Source of the DNA: Pelagophyceae sp. CCMP2097
Taxonomy: Eukaryota; Sar; Pelagophyceae
Direction: 5' to 3'
DNA: 13,932 nucleotides
Assembly: GCA_026770575.1 (NCBI GenBank)
Contig: MU657246.1
Coordinates: forward strand, 65,725-79,656
The notes below the pieces were generated by a model. The model was not told where the DNA came from, ran no database searches, and saw only the letters and a list, made by a program, of their open reading frames with translations. Shown here in pieces: positions 1 to 9,900 of this stretch. How positions within the stretch are numbered: the first letter of the stretch is position 1; every line of letters starts with the position of its first letter. The translations under genes and the position numbers were made by a program.

Positions 1-226
1 CCTTCAGCCTGTATTCCTATCGAGTTTGAACAGTTTTGCAAAACGTGCTGCACTTGCAGACTCCTTGCATCGAAAATAAGGCAAAATTTAGTGGATGAAA
101 ACGAGGTTTTGTAAACTTTTTTAAGAGGGAGCTAAGCTCGTAGTGAAGGCGCTCTTGTAATAATTGTAGGAATTATTGTGTACAGTAGCCATGTTCAATT
201 GAGCCGCATCGCCGTCTGCGAGGAAG
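1..226 (+). promoter_or_regulatory. AT-rich 5' region of the histidine kinase gene
   Basis: This stretch is clearly more AT-rich than the coding DNA after it and has no convincing reading frame. It holds a perfect 7-nt inverted repeat, AATAATT-GTAGG-AATTATT, at 159-177. A three-codon upstream ORF (ATG TTC AAT TGA, 191-202) lies before the kinase start. No clear TATA box is seen. By position it should carry the promoter and 5' UTR of the kinase. The inverted repeat could be a protein-binding site, but that is inference. Confidence 0.45.
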
Positions 227-323
227 ATGACCTCAACTTCATACCCAGACAGGCCGGCCCCACGCACGAGGATCTTAAGCAACTTTGATTACCCTTCGAG
301 GGAGCGAGGCGTCGGCGGTCCGT

Positions 324-2848
324 ATGGCCTCAACTACGACTCTTCAAGGGAGCGAGGTGACGGACGCCGAGTCGGACGTTGCGGCGGCCCGCGCGACGCG
401 GCGGCAGAACTCGCGCTGGCGCGTCCTGGTTGCCCTTGGCCTCGTCGCGGCGAGCTGGTTCTGCGTCGCGTCCGCCATCGGCATCCTGCAGAACGAGAGG
501 AGCATCCGCAAGGCGCACGAGGGCCAGCGGGCCGACTGCGGCGACGTGAGTCAACACCGCCTATGGCGCGCCTCTCGATCTTATGGCGCTCACAGGCGCG
601 CGACGCGATTACGGAATGGGGCAAGCGCCTCGCGGTAGAGGCGTCGATGTGCGGCTGGCTGATGCTGCGGGAGCGCCTCGCCAGAGCGCGCCTCCGCGGC
701 ATCGAGCCGATGCCGTTTCTGGTGCCCGGCCCAATGTCCAGCGCGCTGCAGCTCGAGCGCCTCGCGAGGATGGCCAACGAGTTCAAGCAGCTGCAGGCGA
801 CCGTGCTGTGGTACCCCACTGTTCGGCTAGAAGATCGCGCGGCTTACGAGGCGTACGCGGGCGACGTCTACGGCCGCGCCGGGGGCATCGGCATCACGGA
901 CCACGGAATCGACTTCGACGCCGCGTACTTATCTTTCCCCGCGCCCGTCGGGCCCGGGACGCTGCAGCCGGCGCCGGACCGTCCGACGTACAACCCCGCG
1001 ACGACGATCTGGGTCGCGGACGACGAAAGTGTCCCCAGAGGCTGGGTCGAGCAGTTTGTGGGCTTGGACCTGCAGGAGCAGTACCGAGAGACGCTGCCGC
1101 CGTCGTTGCAGGCCCAGTTCTTCGACGCGCAGAAGATTATCGGGCACGCGACGTACACTGCAAACGGTTTACCTGTCGCCGACTTTTCTATAATCGTATT
1201 CGTGCCCGTCCTAGACGACGAATGCGTCGACGGCGGAGCATGCTTCTACGAGCAGACTGAGGCCCTCGAAGACCAGGCGCCGGTCCTTGGCTACGTTTCT
1301 TTTTCCCTCCACGTGGACCGGTGGTCTTCCATCTTCCCGGCGCACGTGCAAGTAGCAGAGGCCGCGTCTGGAAACGTCATCAAGACGCAGACGACGCACG
1401 ACTCGGCGGGTTCGAAGCATGTGCACGCCCACGAGACCTATTTAAATTTGGACCTAAGCTGTTTCCACGACCAGGACAAAAGACGGGGCACGTACTACCT
1501 CGGCGCCGCTCTATCCGTCGTCATCATCGCGCACTTATGCTGGCTCCTCCGAATCCTAGAGGCCAGGGCCGCGCGCAAAAGGCGCATGGTCGACGAGCGG
1601 AGGAAAGACGTGGCCAGGGACGTAGAGGCCGCGGCGCAGCGGAAAGACGAACGCATCCGCTACGGCTTCGAGGTGAGCGAGAAGACGGAGCGGTACCTGA
1701 ACCACGAGCTCAAGAACCGCATCTTCGTCCTGGGGCAGTCGTGCGCCGCGCAGTCGCTGCACGGGCAGATTAACGAGATCAAGGAAGTGCTGAGCAGCAA
1801 GGCCGTGCTGATGCGGCTGTCGACGAACCGCTACGAGCCGTCCTGGGACGCCGTCAAACCCGTCTCGCTCATCGACACGCGGTGGCAGCGCTTCGTCGCG
1901 GCGAACAGCCCGTTTGGGCGAGCCGAGACGACGGGCGCTGCCGCGCACCGCACGGTGCTCCTCCTCGACAAGGCCCTCATCAACATCTGCCTGGATAACA
2001 TGCTGTCAAACGCCTTTAAGTACGGCGACCCGTCGCGGCCGCCGGCGCTCTCGCTCAACGTCGAGCCCCTCGACTCTGAAGCGTCGCACGTCCGCCTCTC
2101 CCTCGAGCTGCGCAACTGGACCGGGCCCGAACACGCCGCTCTCCTGCAGCTGGGCGAGGAGGCGCTAAACAAGATTGCGCGCGCCGAGGGCCGGCGCGCG
2201 CACGAGCACGCCGCCGAACTGAGCTCGGGCGACGGCTTCCCCATGGCGGCGGCCGCCGCGAGCGCCCTCGGTGGCACGGTCCGACTCGTACTGCTGAGTG
2301 ACGGAGTCGTCGCGAGGCTCGAGCTGCCGGACATCACGGCCGTGATGCCCAGAGCCGAACGGGGCAACGCCGCTGCGGCCGCGGCGCCCGTCGAACTGTT
2401 GCGGCTGAAGATCGCCATGGTCGACGACTCGGCGTCGTTCCGCAAGACGTTTACGAGGCTGGCGAACAAGGTGACGTCGCAAGAGCCCATCGTCGCCGGC
2501 GAGACGCGAGAGTCCATCGACGACTTCCCGAGGATGGTCGTCGAGAGCGACGTCGACGTCGTGTTCCTCGACAACAACTTTGCGCCCGTCCACCACACCA
2601 AGTCCGGCGTCGATCTATGCCGCGAGTGCCGGCAGCTCGACGCCGAGGAGGGCAACGTGCCGCGCCTCATCTTCATCGTCTCTGCGAACGACTCGCCCGA
2701 GGACGCCGAGCGGTACCGCGCCGCGGGCGCCGACGGCTCGCTCGGCAAGGAGCTCACCTCCGCGGTGCTGCGGCTGATCCTCGACGACGCGGTACCGCGG
2801 CGAAAACGCGCTTCACCGCCTTCCGAGACGGACGCCATCACCGTCTAG
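324..2848 (+). CDS. CHASE-domain hybrid sensor histidine kinase (exons 324-545 and 596-2848)
   Basis: Membrane sensor kinase of a two-component phosphorelay, 824 aa in the spliced model. Exon 1 (74 aa) carries a hydrophobic helix (RWRVLVALGLVAASWFCVA, about residues 31-55). Exon 2 gives a CHASE-like extracellular sensor domain (about 115-350, with LWYPTVRLEDRAAYEAY and FSIIVFVPVLDDE). A second helix follows (about 372-395), then a charged linker and the H-box YLNHELKNRIF with His444. The N-box is NICLDNMLSNAFKYGD (537-552). A receiver domain ends the protein (about 678-805) with acidic pair D684/D685, phospho-acceptor D733 (FLDNN), S770 and K792. CHASE domains bind small ligands such as cytokinins or peptides; the ligand here is unknown. 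A 50-nt GT-AG intron (GTGAGT...CACAG) shifts frame 0 to frame 2 exactly as needed. The downstream frame is also open back to an ATG at 227, but that reading replaces the first helix with Arg-rich low-complexity sequence, so ATG324 is preferred. The ATPase glycine boxes are degenerate. Family assignment is firm; start and intron are well argued but unproven. Confidence 0.9.
546..595 (+). other. 50-nt intron in the kinase gene
   Basis: The donor is GAC|GTGAGT and the acceptor is CTCACAG|GCG. Removing these 50 nt joins the frame that encodes the first membrane helix to the long frame of the CHASE, kinase and receiver domains. Without the splice, that long frame has no N-terminal helix, which would leave the CHASE domain with no way to reach the outside. 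The size matches the short introns in the neighbouring anoctamin gene. Confidence 0.75.
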
Positions 2849-2986
2849 GTGTTGTTAGACGAATCACGGCCGAGCTTGGAGTCCGGATCCGGATCCACGC
2901 CATAGTAACCCACCCGCACCCCACGTAACCATTCCGCAGTCCGACGCCGACCGAGGATGGCGCAAGAGTTAAGGTGCCTGTCGCGT
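2849..2986. other. Intergenic spacer after the kinase
   Basis: A short spacer between the kinase stop codon and the WD40 remnant. It contains small local duplications such as GTCCGGATCCGGATCC near 2880. I see no gene, no clear polyadenylation signal and no terminator-like structure. Confidence 0.4.
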
Positions 2987-3331
2987 CAGCACTTCGCCCG
3001 ACAGCAGGCCCGACAGCAGGCGCGTCGTGACGGCAAGCTGTGACAGGACGGCGCGGCTCTGGGACGCCTCTGAAAGGGCGCGCTGCTGCTGACGCTCGAG
3101 GGGCACACCAACGGGGTCAAGAGCTGCGCGTTCTCGCCCGACGGCAAGCGCATCGCGACGGCGAGCTACGACGGGACGGCGCGGCTCTGGGACGCAGAAT
3201 CGGGCGCGCTGCAGGTGACGCTTCGGGGCCACACCAGCCCCGTCTCGAGCTGCGCGTTCTCGAGCGACGGCAAGCGCCTCGTGACGGCGAGCCGCGACTC
3301 GACGGCGCGGCTCTGGCACGTCGCACTCTAA
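2987..3331 (+). pseudogene. WD40-repeat remnant, frameshifted, about 2.5 blades
   Basis: From 3074 an open stretch without its own ATG reads as two WD40 blades up to TAA at 3329-3331. Key strings are LEGHTNGVKSCAFSPDGKR, YDGTARLWDAESG, LRGHTSPVSSCAFSSDGKR and DSTARLWHVAL. Upstream, 3021-3074 encodes the end of another blade (RVVTASCDRTARLWDASE) in a different frame. The two parts are out of register by one base near 3074, and a TGA at 3071-3073 blocks the downstream frame. A 12-bp unit (CCCGACAGCAGG) is tandemly duplicated at 2997-3008 and 3009-3020 inside the would-be SPDGKR turn. No start codon or full propeller is present, and I found no splice pair that repairs the break. WD40 proteins are scaffolds; here this is probably a decayed fragment of a larger repeat gene. 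A 3' terminal exon of a gene with missed introns is less likely. Confidence 0.7.
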
Positions 3332-3344
3332 CGGAAGATTCTGG

Positions 3345-3411
3345 AAGCCTTCTTGGGACGCCGAGGGCCCGGGTGGGACAAGCCTTCTTGGGGAAAGGTT
3401 TCGGGTGGGAC
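3345..3411 (+). repeat. Two imperfect 35-bp direct repeats
   Basis: Two copies about 35 bp apart both begin AAGCCTTCTTGGG (3345 and 3380) and end CGGGTGGGAC. They lie just past the WD40 remnant, in the convergent gap before the anoctamin 3' end. The rest of 3412-3551 has no gene I can support. Confidence 0.6.
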
Positions 3412-3551
3412 TCTGTCGCGGCGCGAGGTCTTGCTGGGTCGTCGCGTCGTTTACCGCGGAGTCGAATGCGGGTCCCGGAGCGTCGGTGCCATCGGTTAAT
3501 TCATATAAAAATGGTCTCAGACCTCGCCGTAAACTGACGTTGATTAAACGG

Positions 3552-3609
3552 CATCTTTTGCAGTCGTCCAAATGCACGGTCATCTTTTGCAGTCGTCCAA
3601 ATGCACGGT
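3552..3609 (-). repeat. 29-bp perfect tandem duplication over the anoctamin stop codon
   Basis: Two identical 29-nt units lie at 3552-3580 and 3581-3609; each begins CATCTTTTGCAGTCGTCC on the + strand. On the - strand the upstream copy encodes the last residues of the anoctamin (TVHLDDCK) and the TGA stop (3582-3580) forms at the junction with the second copy. The unit is not a multiple of three. With only one copy the frame would run on as CKRCRLINVSLRRG and beyond, so the duplication appears to have set the present C-terminus. Confidence 0.85.
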
Positions 3610-3970
3610 CAGGTTCGGCCGGACGCCGCGGAGTATCGCGTCTGCGTCTTCTTCGTTCCGAAAGTCGTCGGGGACATCTAAAAAGATCTTCTCGATGAAG
3701 AAGCGTTCTCGGTGCGATTGCATTTCCACGTCCTCGTCCGCTTCAGACGAAGACCAGCTCGCAAGGAGCTTCATTAGCGCTAGAGCGTGCTCGATGGCGA
3801 GGAAGAGGAGGAGGCGCTTGGCGGGCGTGGCGCCGTTGAGGAACTCGCCCGTGAAACACAAAAGCATCGCGTTTGAGTGAATGGAGAGCACCGCGAGGAA
3901 GTCAAGAATCCGCGCCCACGTCCCGATCGACCGCGCCGCCAACGGCTCCGCGCGCTTCGACTGCTGGCAC
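3580..3970 (-). CDS. Anoctamin exon 9: last helices and C-terminus
   Basis: Starts (A)[18 protein letters not shown], then [20 protein letters not shown] (helix 9, about 777-798) and [20 protein letters not shown] (helix 10, about 810-830). The cytosolic tail is acidic ([25 protein letters not shown]) and ends at TGA 3582-3580. SIGTW and SNAMLL-x-FT are usual in the family C-terminal region. The first five codons of the frame that opens at 4011 are intron 8. Confidence 0.9.
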
Positions 3971-6900
3971 CTAGGGAGCGGAGTGACGTCGCATGGCATC
4001 ATACGAATCACAAGGCAGCCGAGTGATACGTCGACGGTCGAGATTTGCAGACTCGAGAAGACCGCCCGACGCCGGTCCGCGCAGCTTCCAGGCGTCGACG
4101 CGCTGCTCGACGTAGTTGTTGACGAGAGCGAGGAGCGGGGCGAGTGGGAACGCGGCCGAAAAGCTAGTGGTTGGTTGTCATTGTCGGGCGCTCAAGGTCC
4201 GCCTCGCAAGACGAGATCATTCCCTCGGTGGAAGACTTTCTCGAGGCCCGTTTGTGCCCGCAAGGCCCGTCCAGGGGTCCTGCCTCGTCGAAGCCACTTT
4301 GAAAAGCCACTTTTGAAAAAGCCACTTTTGAAAAAGCCACTTTTGAAAAAGCCACTTTTGAAAAAGGGGCCCTTTGAAGGCCCGTCGAGAAGGGCCCGTC
4401 GAGAAGGACCCGTCCACAATTCGCACGGGGGGGCGAAGACTTGCGAGGGGCCTTTGACAAGGCCCCCTCCCCGGATCTGAAGTCGACGTTGGACACAACG
4501 CCCGTGCAACTTTGCGGAAAGGCTTAAAGTCCCGAAGGGGCCGTGTACAGGGCTCGTTTACAAGGGGCCGTGTACAGGGCTCGTTGAAAGTCCCAAAGGC
4601 CCGCCGAGCGGGGCCGATTGAAGCCGCACGAGGGCCTCAATCAAGGCAATTCGAAGGGGGGGTGCGCGTGACGGACCGTTCTCGGGGCAGTCCACAAGGC
4701 CCGCCGGAGATGGGCCGGTCCAAGGCCCGTCCGAGGGCCCTTCCAAAGGACAGCCTACAAGGACCCCTCGAGGGACAGCTCGCCGGACCGCCCACAAGGC
4801 CGTGCAAGAAGGAGAGTGAAGGCCCATCGGTGGACTTTTAAAAAGGGACTTTTGCAGGCCTCGACGAACGAGGGCGCGCGTGAAGAGAAGGCCTCGAGCG
4901 GCCGTCTCGAGCATCGTAGAGGACTCTACGGAGCCGACGAGGCTCAGTAAAAGGTCAGTAGAGGCCCTTGCTCACTGTGGGATACAGTCGACTGTCGCGG
5001 ACCGACTGTCGCGGACCGCATCGACGACTGTCAAAAGGCACGCCGCAGTCCCGCCGCGTCGAAGACGGGAAGGCAACAAGCGTGCCTCGCGAAGCGTCGA
5101 CGTGGTGTCGGAACCGTCGGTGTCCGTCTCTGGAATCTTTTGGGACCGTCGCCGAGGCCGTTTTCGGGGCCGCCTTCGGGACAGTCTCCGGGCCCGTCTC
5201 CGGGCCCGTCTCCGGGCCCGTCTCCGGGCCCGTCTCCGGGCCCGTCTCCGGGCCCGTCTCCGGGCCCGTCTCCGGGCCCGCTTCGGTCCGTCTCTGGGAC
5301 CTCCGGGGGCCCGTCTCCGGACCGCAGAGGGGCCATCTCCGAAACCGTCTCCGAAACCGTCTCCGAAACCGTCTCCGAAACCGTCTCCGGGACCTTCTCC
5401 GAGACCGCCGAGGCCCCCCAGGGGCCCTTTTGACGTCGCAGCCTGCGAGACGCTCCGAGGCACAGATTTGCTGCCGTCGGGCCCCGACGTGGACGAAGTC
5501 GTTCGCCAGCGACGGGGCCGCGATGCCAGCGTCCGACGCCCCTTGTAGAGCCTCTGTCGATGCGGCCGCGCGCGGTCCGCGAAAGAGGCCTCTAGCGGCC
5601 CGGAGAGAGGGACCTCCCAGAGGAGCCGTCTCGAAGGGCCTTGCAGAGGATCCGTCGACGACCGCCGTCTCGAGGGACCGTGTACACGGGCCGTCTCGAG
5701 GACCGTTTCAAGGAGCCGTCTCGTGTCTGTCTCGATGGCATATCCAGAGGAAGTGTCTCGAGGGACTGCCTCCAGGGACCGTCCAAAGGACCGCATCGGC
5801 TTTGATCCCTCTACCGTCGCTCGGTCCGGTATGGTCACCGCACCGAGGGGCCGTCCTGAGGTGTAGAGGGACCGTCGAGAGGGGCTGTCTTCCAGAGGGA
5901 TCGTCGAGAGAGAACCTTCAAATGTCCAGAGAGAGACCGCCCAGAGGGGCCGGTAGACCTTCCAAAGGGGCCATTCAGAGGGGCCGTCCAAAGGGCCCGT
6001 CCAGAGGGACCGTCTAAAGAGACCGCCCAGAGGACCGTCCAGAGATACCGTCCAAAGGAACCATCCAGAGGGACCGTTCAAAAGGCCTGTCCAGAGGGCC
6101 CCTCCAAAGAGACCATCCAGAGAAACCGTCCAGAGATACCGTCCAAAGGGACCATCCAGAGGGACCGTTCAAAAGGCCTGTCCAGAGGGCCCCTCCAAAG
6201 AGACCATCCAGAGAAACCGTCCAGAGATACCGTTCAGAGAGACTGTCTAGAGGAGTCCAGAGGGGCCGTCCAAAGGGCCCGTTCAAAGGGGCCGTCCAGA
6301 GGGACTGTCTAGAGGAGTCCAGAGGGGCCGTCCAGAGGGACCGTCCAGAGGGACTGTCTAGAAGCGTCCAGAGGGGCCGTCCAGAGGGGCCGTTCAAAGG
6401 GGCCGTCCAGAGATACCGTCCAAAAGGACTGTCTAGAGGAGTCCAGAGGGGCCGGTAGAGGGAGACCTTCCAAAGGGATCGTCCAGAGGGGCCGTCCAGA
6501 GGGCGCGTTCAAAGGAGCCGTCCAGAGGACTGTCCAGAGATACCGTCCAGAGGGGCTGTCTCGAGGAGTTTAGAGGGGCCGTCCAGAGGGCTCGTTCAAA
6601 GGGGTCGTCCAGAGGACCGTCCAGAGATACCGTCCAGAGGGACTGTCTAGAGGCGTCCAGAGGGCCCGTTCAAAGGGCCCGTCCAAAGAGGACTGTCCAG
6701 AGATACCGTCCAGAGGGGCTGTCTCGAGGAGTTTAGAGGGGCCGTCCAGAGGGTTCGTCCAGGTGCTCGGACGCTGCGTTGACAGCGTGGCGTAGCCGAA
6801 CTGGACCATCAACTCGAGGTAGTTTTCAAAGAGCGTTTCTTCGATGGACCTACGGTCCCCGGTTCGGGTTTCCCCGCCCGGCGGTTTTGGTCCCCCCGAG

Positions 6901-9900
6901 CAGAGCGGCGCACCAGTCGGCGAGCAGGAACTGCTCTTCCAAAGCAGTGAGCGTCGCAATCGTCTCCTCGCCCTCTTCTTCGTCGTCTTTCGTCTTGACG
7001 ACTTTCGCCGAATCCAACGCGTAGTAGTTTTGCAGAGCCGGAAGACCGACTTCCTGCATGTTCGAGATGACCAACCCGACGCCAAAGATGGCCCCTAACT
7101 GCGCCGAAAGTTCGGCGATGCAGTCCCGCTCGTCGACGCCGCCGACGCAGGGGACGGACCGCCACGTGAAGGGCTTGATGAAAGCGATGTAAATGAGTGA
7201 TGAATACGAGTTTACAAACTGAAACAAGCAAGTTTTAAAGATGAGCGCGTCTTCGTAGTCCGTATGCGTGCGATGGTTCTCCAAATCGTTCAGCTTGCGC
7301 GCGACCAAATCGTAGACGTAGTTCATCACCGCGATTTGGACCGAAGTCAGAATCGAACAACCAAAGCCGAACAATTCGCGCTTCTTGCGCGATTTCACCT
7401 CTCCGATCTGGAACCGAGCGACGTAGATGACGACGACCAACGAGATGACGATTGCGATTAAAACCACGATGACCGTGTAGGCTTGGGCGCAGAGACATCG
7501 TCTTTTCAGAGGGTGCACGAAATATTGGGGCCGGCCGTCGACGACCGAGGGCACCTGCGCGGAGAAGGTGGGCCTGCCGTTCTCCGCCCTTTTGGGGCCG
7601 AGAAAGGGGCCGTCAAAGACCCTCTGTGAAGGACCGTCTGCGTAGGACCGTCTTCCGTAGGACCGTCGTCCGTATGGGACCGTCGTCCGTATGGGACCGT
7701 CCAGGGGCCCCGTCGGACCGTCCCCGGGGCCGCATCGGACCCACACGCATTGACAAACACCGTAGGGGGTCCCTCGGACTGTCCAATGACGGGTCGCATG
7801 GGACCATATAGGTCGGAACGTATAGGGAACAACAGGCTGTCGCGGCCATGTCGACTCTGTCTTTGGCCCCTTTAGAGGATGGGGCGTAGAAGACTGGCGA
7901 GGGGCCGACTCGATGGTGCCGCAAAGGACCAACGATGGGCCGCATCGGACCGTCCAAGGACTGTCGAAGGGCCGATCATCCAGGGCCGTCTCCGGGGCCG
8001 CATCGGATCGTCCAGAGACCGTTCTCGGGGCCGTCCAGGGACCCGTCGAAGGCCCGCACAGGCCGCACATTGCCGCCGTCGGACCGTCTCCGGCCTTGGA
8101 GTTTGGCGTGGGTTCGCTGGACGCCGTCGGCAAGATGGCATGCACCTTATGGGTTTTCAGCCCCGCGCGGCTCGCTCCGGCATCGCCCATCGTTCAAGTG
8201 CGGGCGACGCGCGAACCACGCGGGATCCCAAAGGCCAGTGGCCCAGCGGGCCTCGGCGAGAGCCAGTCGGATCCCTCTTTGACGGGTTTGTCGCTCCGGG
8301 CTTTCCAAAACGGGTTCCCTGACTCGAGGCGGCTTTGGACCATTGAGGTGGCCGCTTCGACAAACTCCAAGCGCTCTCGCTCGTGCATTTCCAAATGCGC
8401 GGTCCCCCAGCGCTGCGCAAAGTGCGCCTCGCGCCGCCGCCATGCCGCGTTGAAAAAAGTCGACCACAGGCACGCAAAGACCTATCGAATTCGTTTCAAC
8501 GCCTTTTGCGACGCGCCTGCCGATTTGGCCGACGCGGCCTCTGCACGGCGAACAGCGCGGCGCCCGTGGCCGAGGCGTCTCGCTCTTTTGCGGCCCAGCA
8601 CCACGCCACAAAGCCGAGCACCGCGGGCGCAGACAGGTACGTCGTGTAAAACCTACACGCACGGGAGTCACGGCACGCCTCGCCCGCGGGCAAGAGGCCT
8701 TTGTGCAGCCGGAGCCGCATGCCTTCCCCATAGAGGATCCCATACTGGTCGGTTCCCATACTGGGGGTCGGTTCAATCCAGACCAAACGTGCACGGGTCC
8801 GTTCGAGGAGCCTTGCGAGGGATGCACAAAAGGGGTCTCGGAACGGACCGTCCAGAGGCCTCTTGCACGGGCCCTTTCCGAGGGGCCTTGCACGGGCCCG
8901 TGCGAAGGGTCTCGCGGGGGGCCGTGCGAGGCCTTGAAAGGGACCGCGAGAGGTCCACCCTTGGACCGAACGAGGAGCCGTTGAAGAGACCAGCGAGACG
9001 CAGAGAGAAGGGCCCGTGCGAGAGGGCTTGAAAAGACCGCGCGAGACGCCTTGCAAGGGGCCTCCTCATGGTCCTTGCGAGGCCGAGGCGCCTCGCAACG
9101 ACCCGCGTTTCCAAGGAGAGCCTTCTCCGGCATTTCCTCAAGGCCCATCGGGGCACCTTTCAGAAAGACGCGAGGGGCCTTGCCAGGGCCCTTTTCGAGG
9201 GGCTTTCGCAGGAGACCGCGCGAGTGCCCTTTTCGAGGGGCCTTGGAGGGGCCGTGCAAGGACCCTTACGAGGGGCCTTCACAATTTGCGAGAGGCCTTG
9301 CCCGTGAAAGAGGCCTTGCAAGGGGCGGTACGAGGGACCGTGCGAGGGGCTGTACGTGCAAGCCCCGTGCAAGGAGTCAGGACTGGTCAAGGAGCTGTGT
9401 GAGGGCCCGTGCGAGGAGCCTCGCAAGGAGAGTGTCCCCACTCCGGGCCTCTCGCTGCTCGAAACGCCACTTCGAGCCCCCGGCTCGACCAAGATGGGGA
9501 AACTCCATTCCAAGATTGGGAAACTCCATCACAAGAATAAAAAGGGCCCTTGCTTGTGCAAACGGCCTTGCAGGGGACCGTACAGGAGGAGTTTCCCACG
9601 GCTCGTGCGAGGAGCCTTGGAAGGGACCCTGCGAGGGGCCGTCCAGAAGGCATGTTGGAACGGACCGCCCGGAGGCCTCATCAGGGCCCGTCCAAGAGGC
9701 CCCGTGCGAGGGACCGAGGGCCTCGCAGGGCACCCCGATGCAAGGGCCCGTACGAGGGGAGCGCATCGTCCAAGAGAGGCCCGCCCTCTGACCGCACGAG
9801 GGGCCGTCAGAGGCCAGAGAAAGGGACCATCAAAGGGCCCGTACTGAGTGCCCTTGCGAAGGAATTGTCAGGGCCCTTTTCGAGGAGCCGCGAAGGGGCC

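Larger units (their letters stand above)
4164..6783 (-). repeat. Anoctamin intron 7 (2620 nt), mosaic of minisatellite arrays
   Basis: Donor CT|GTCAAC, acceptor CCACTAG|C. It splits the codon before FSAAFPLAP. From the + strand left end it holds a 15-mer array (4293-4365), degenerate AAGGCCCGTCGAG-like units (4370-4860), two 12-mer arrays (5184-5279, 5335-5406), a block shared with intron 3 (5608-5985) and a GTCCAGAGGGGCC field with higher-order repeats (about 5940-6770). Several frames of 100-370 codons run through it only because the unit length is a multiple of three. Confidence 0.87.

Noticed and set aside
227..323. ATG227 as the kinase start
   Set aside because: Its frame encodes Arg-rich low-complexity sequence and misses the membrane helix, which the spliced ATG324 model supplies. 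Kept as an alternative in the findings.
1831..2841. 336-codon - strand frame opposite the kinase
   Set aside because: Ser/Arg-rich shadow of high-GC coding DNA; the + strand there has clear kinase and receiver motifs.
5184..5406. CRISPR array
   Set aside because: Units are contiguous 12-mers with no spacers, in a eukaryotic intron, with no cas genes.
4968..6081. Long open frames on both strands (up to 369 codons) rich in Gly/Pro/Ser/Arg
   Set aside because: They lie in the 12-bp arrays of intron 7. A period divisible by three keeps several frames open at once, the products are simple repeats, and both strands are open over the same bases.
4164..6783. Independent protein-coding genes between the anoctamin exons
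   Set aside because: No recognisable domain in any frame; all open frames follow the repeat period.
6850..8190. 446-codon - strand frame as one intact protein
   Set aside because: Only the part from 7554 down to 6914 is anoctamin. The N-terminal 200 codons are intron-5 repeat, and the last ~20 codons run into the 64-nt intron 6.
8147..9259. 370-codon - strand frame and overlapping + strand frames
   Set aside because: Mostly intron-3 filler. Only 8547-8652 and 8146-8481 carry anoctamin-like sequence, and these are in other frames than the 370-codon one.
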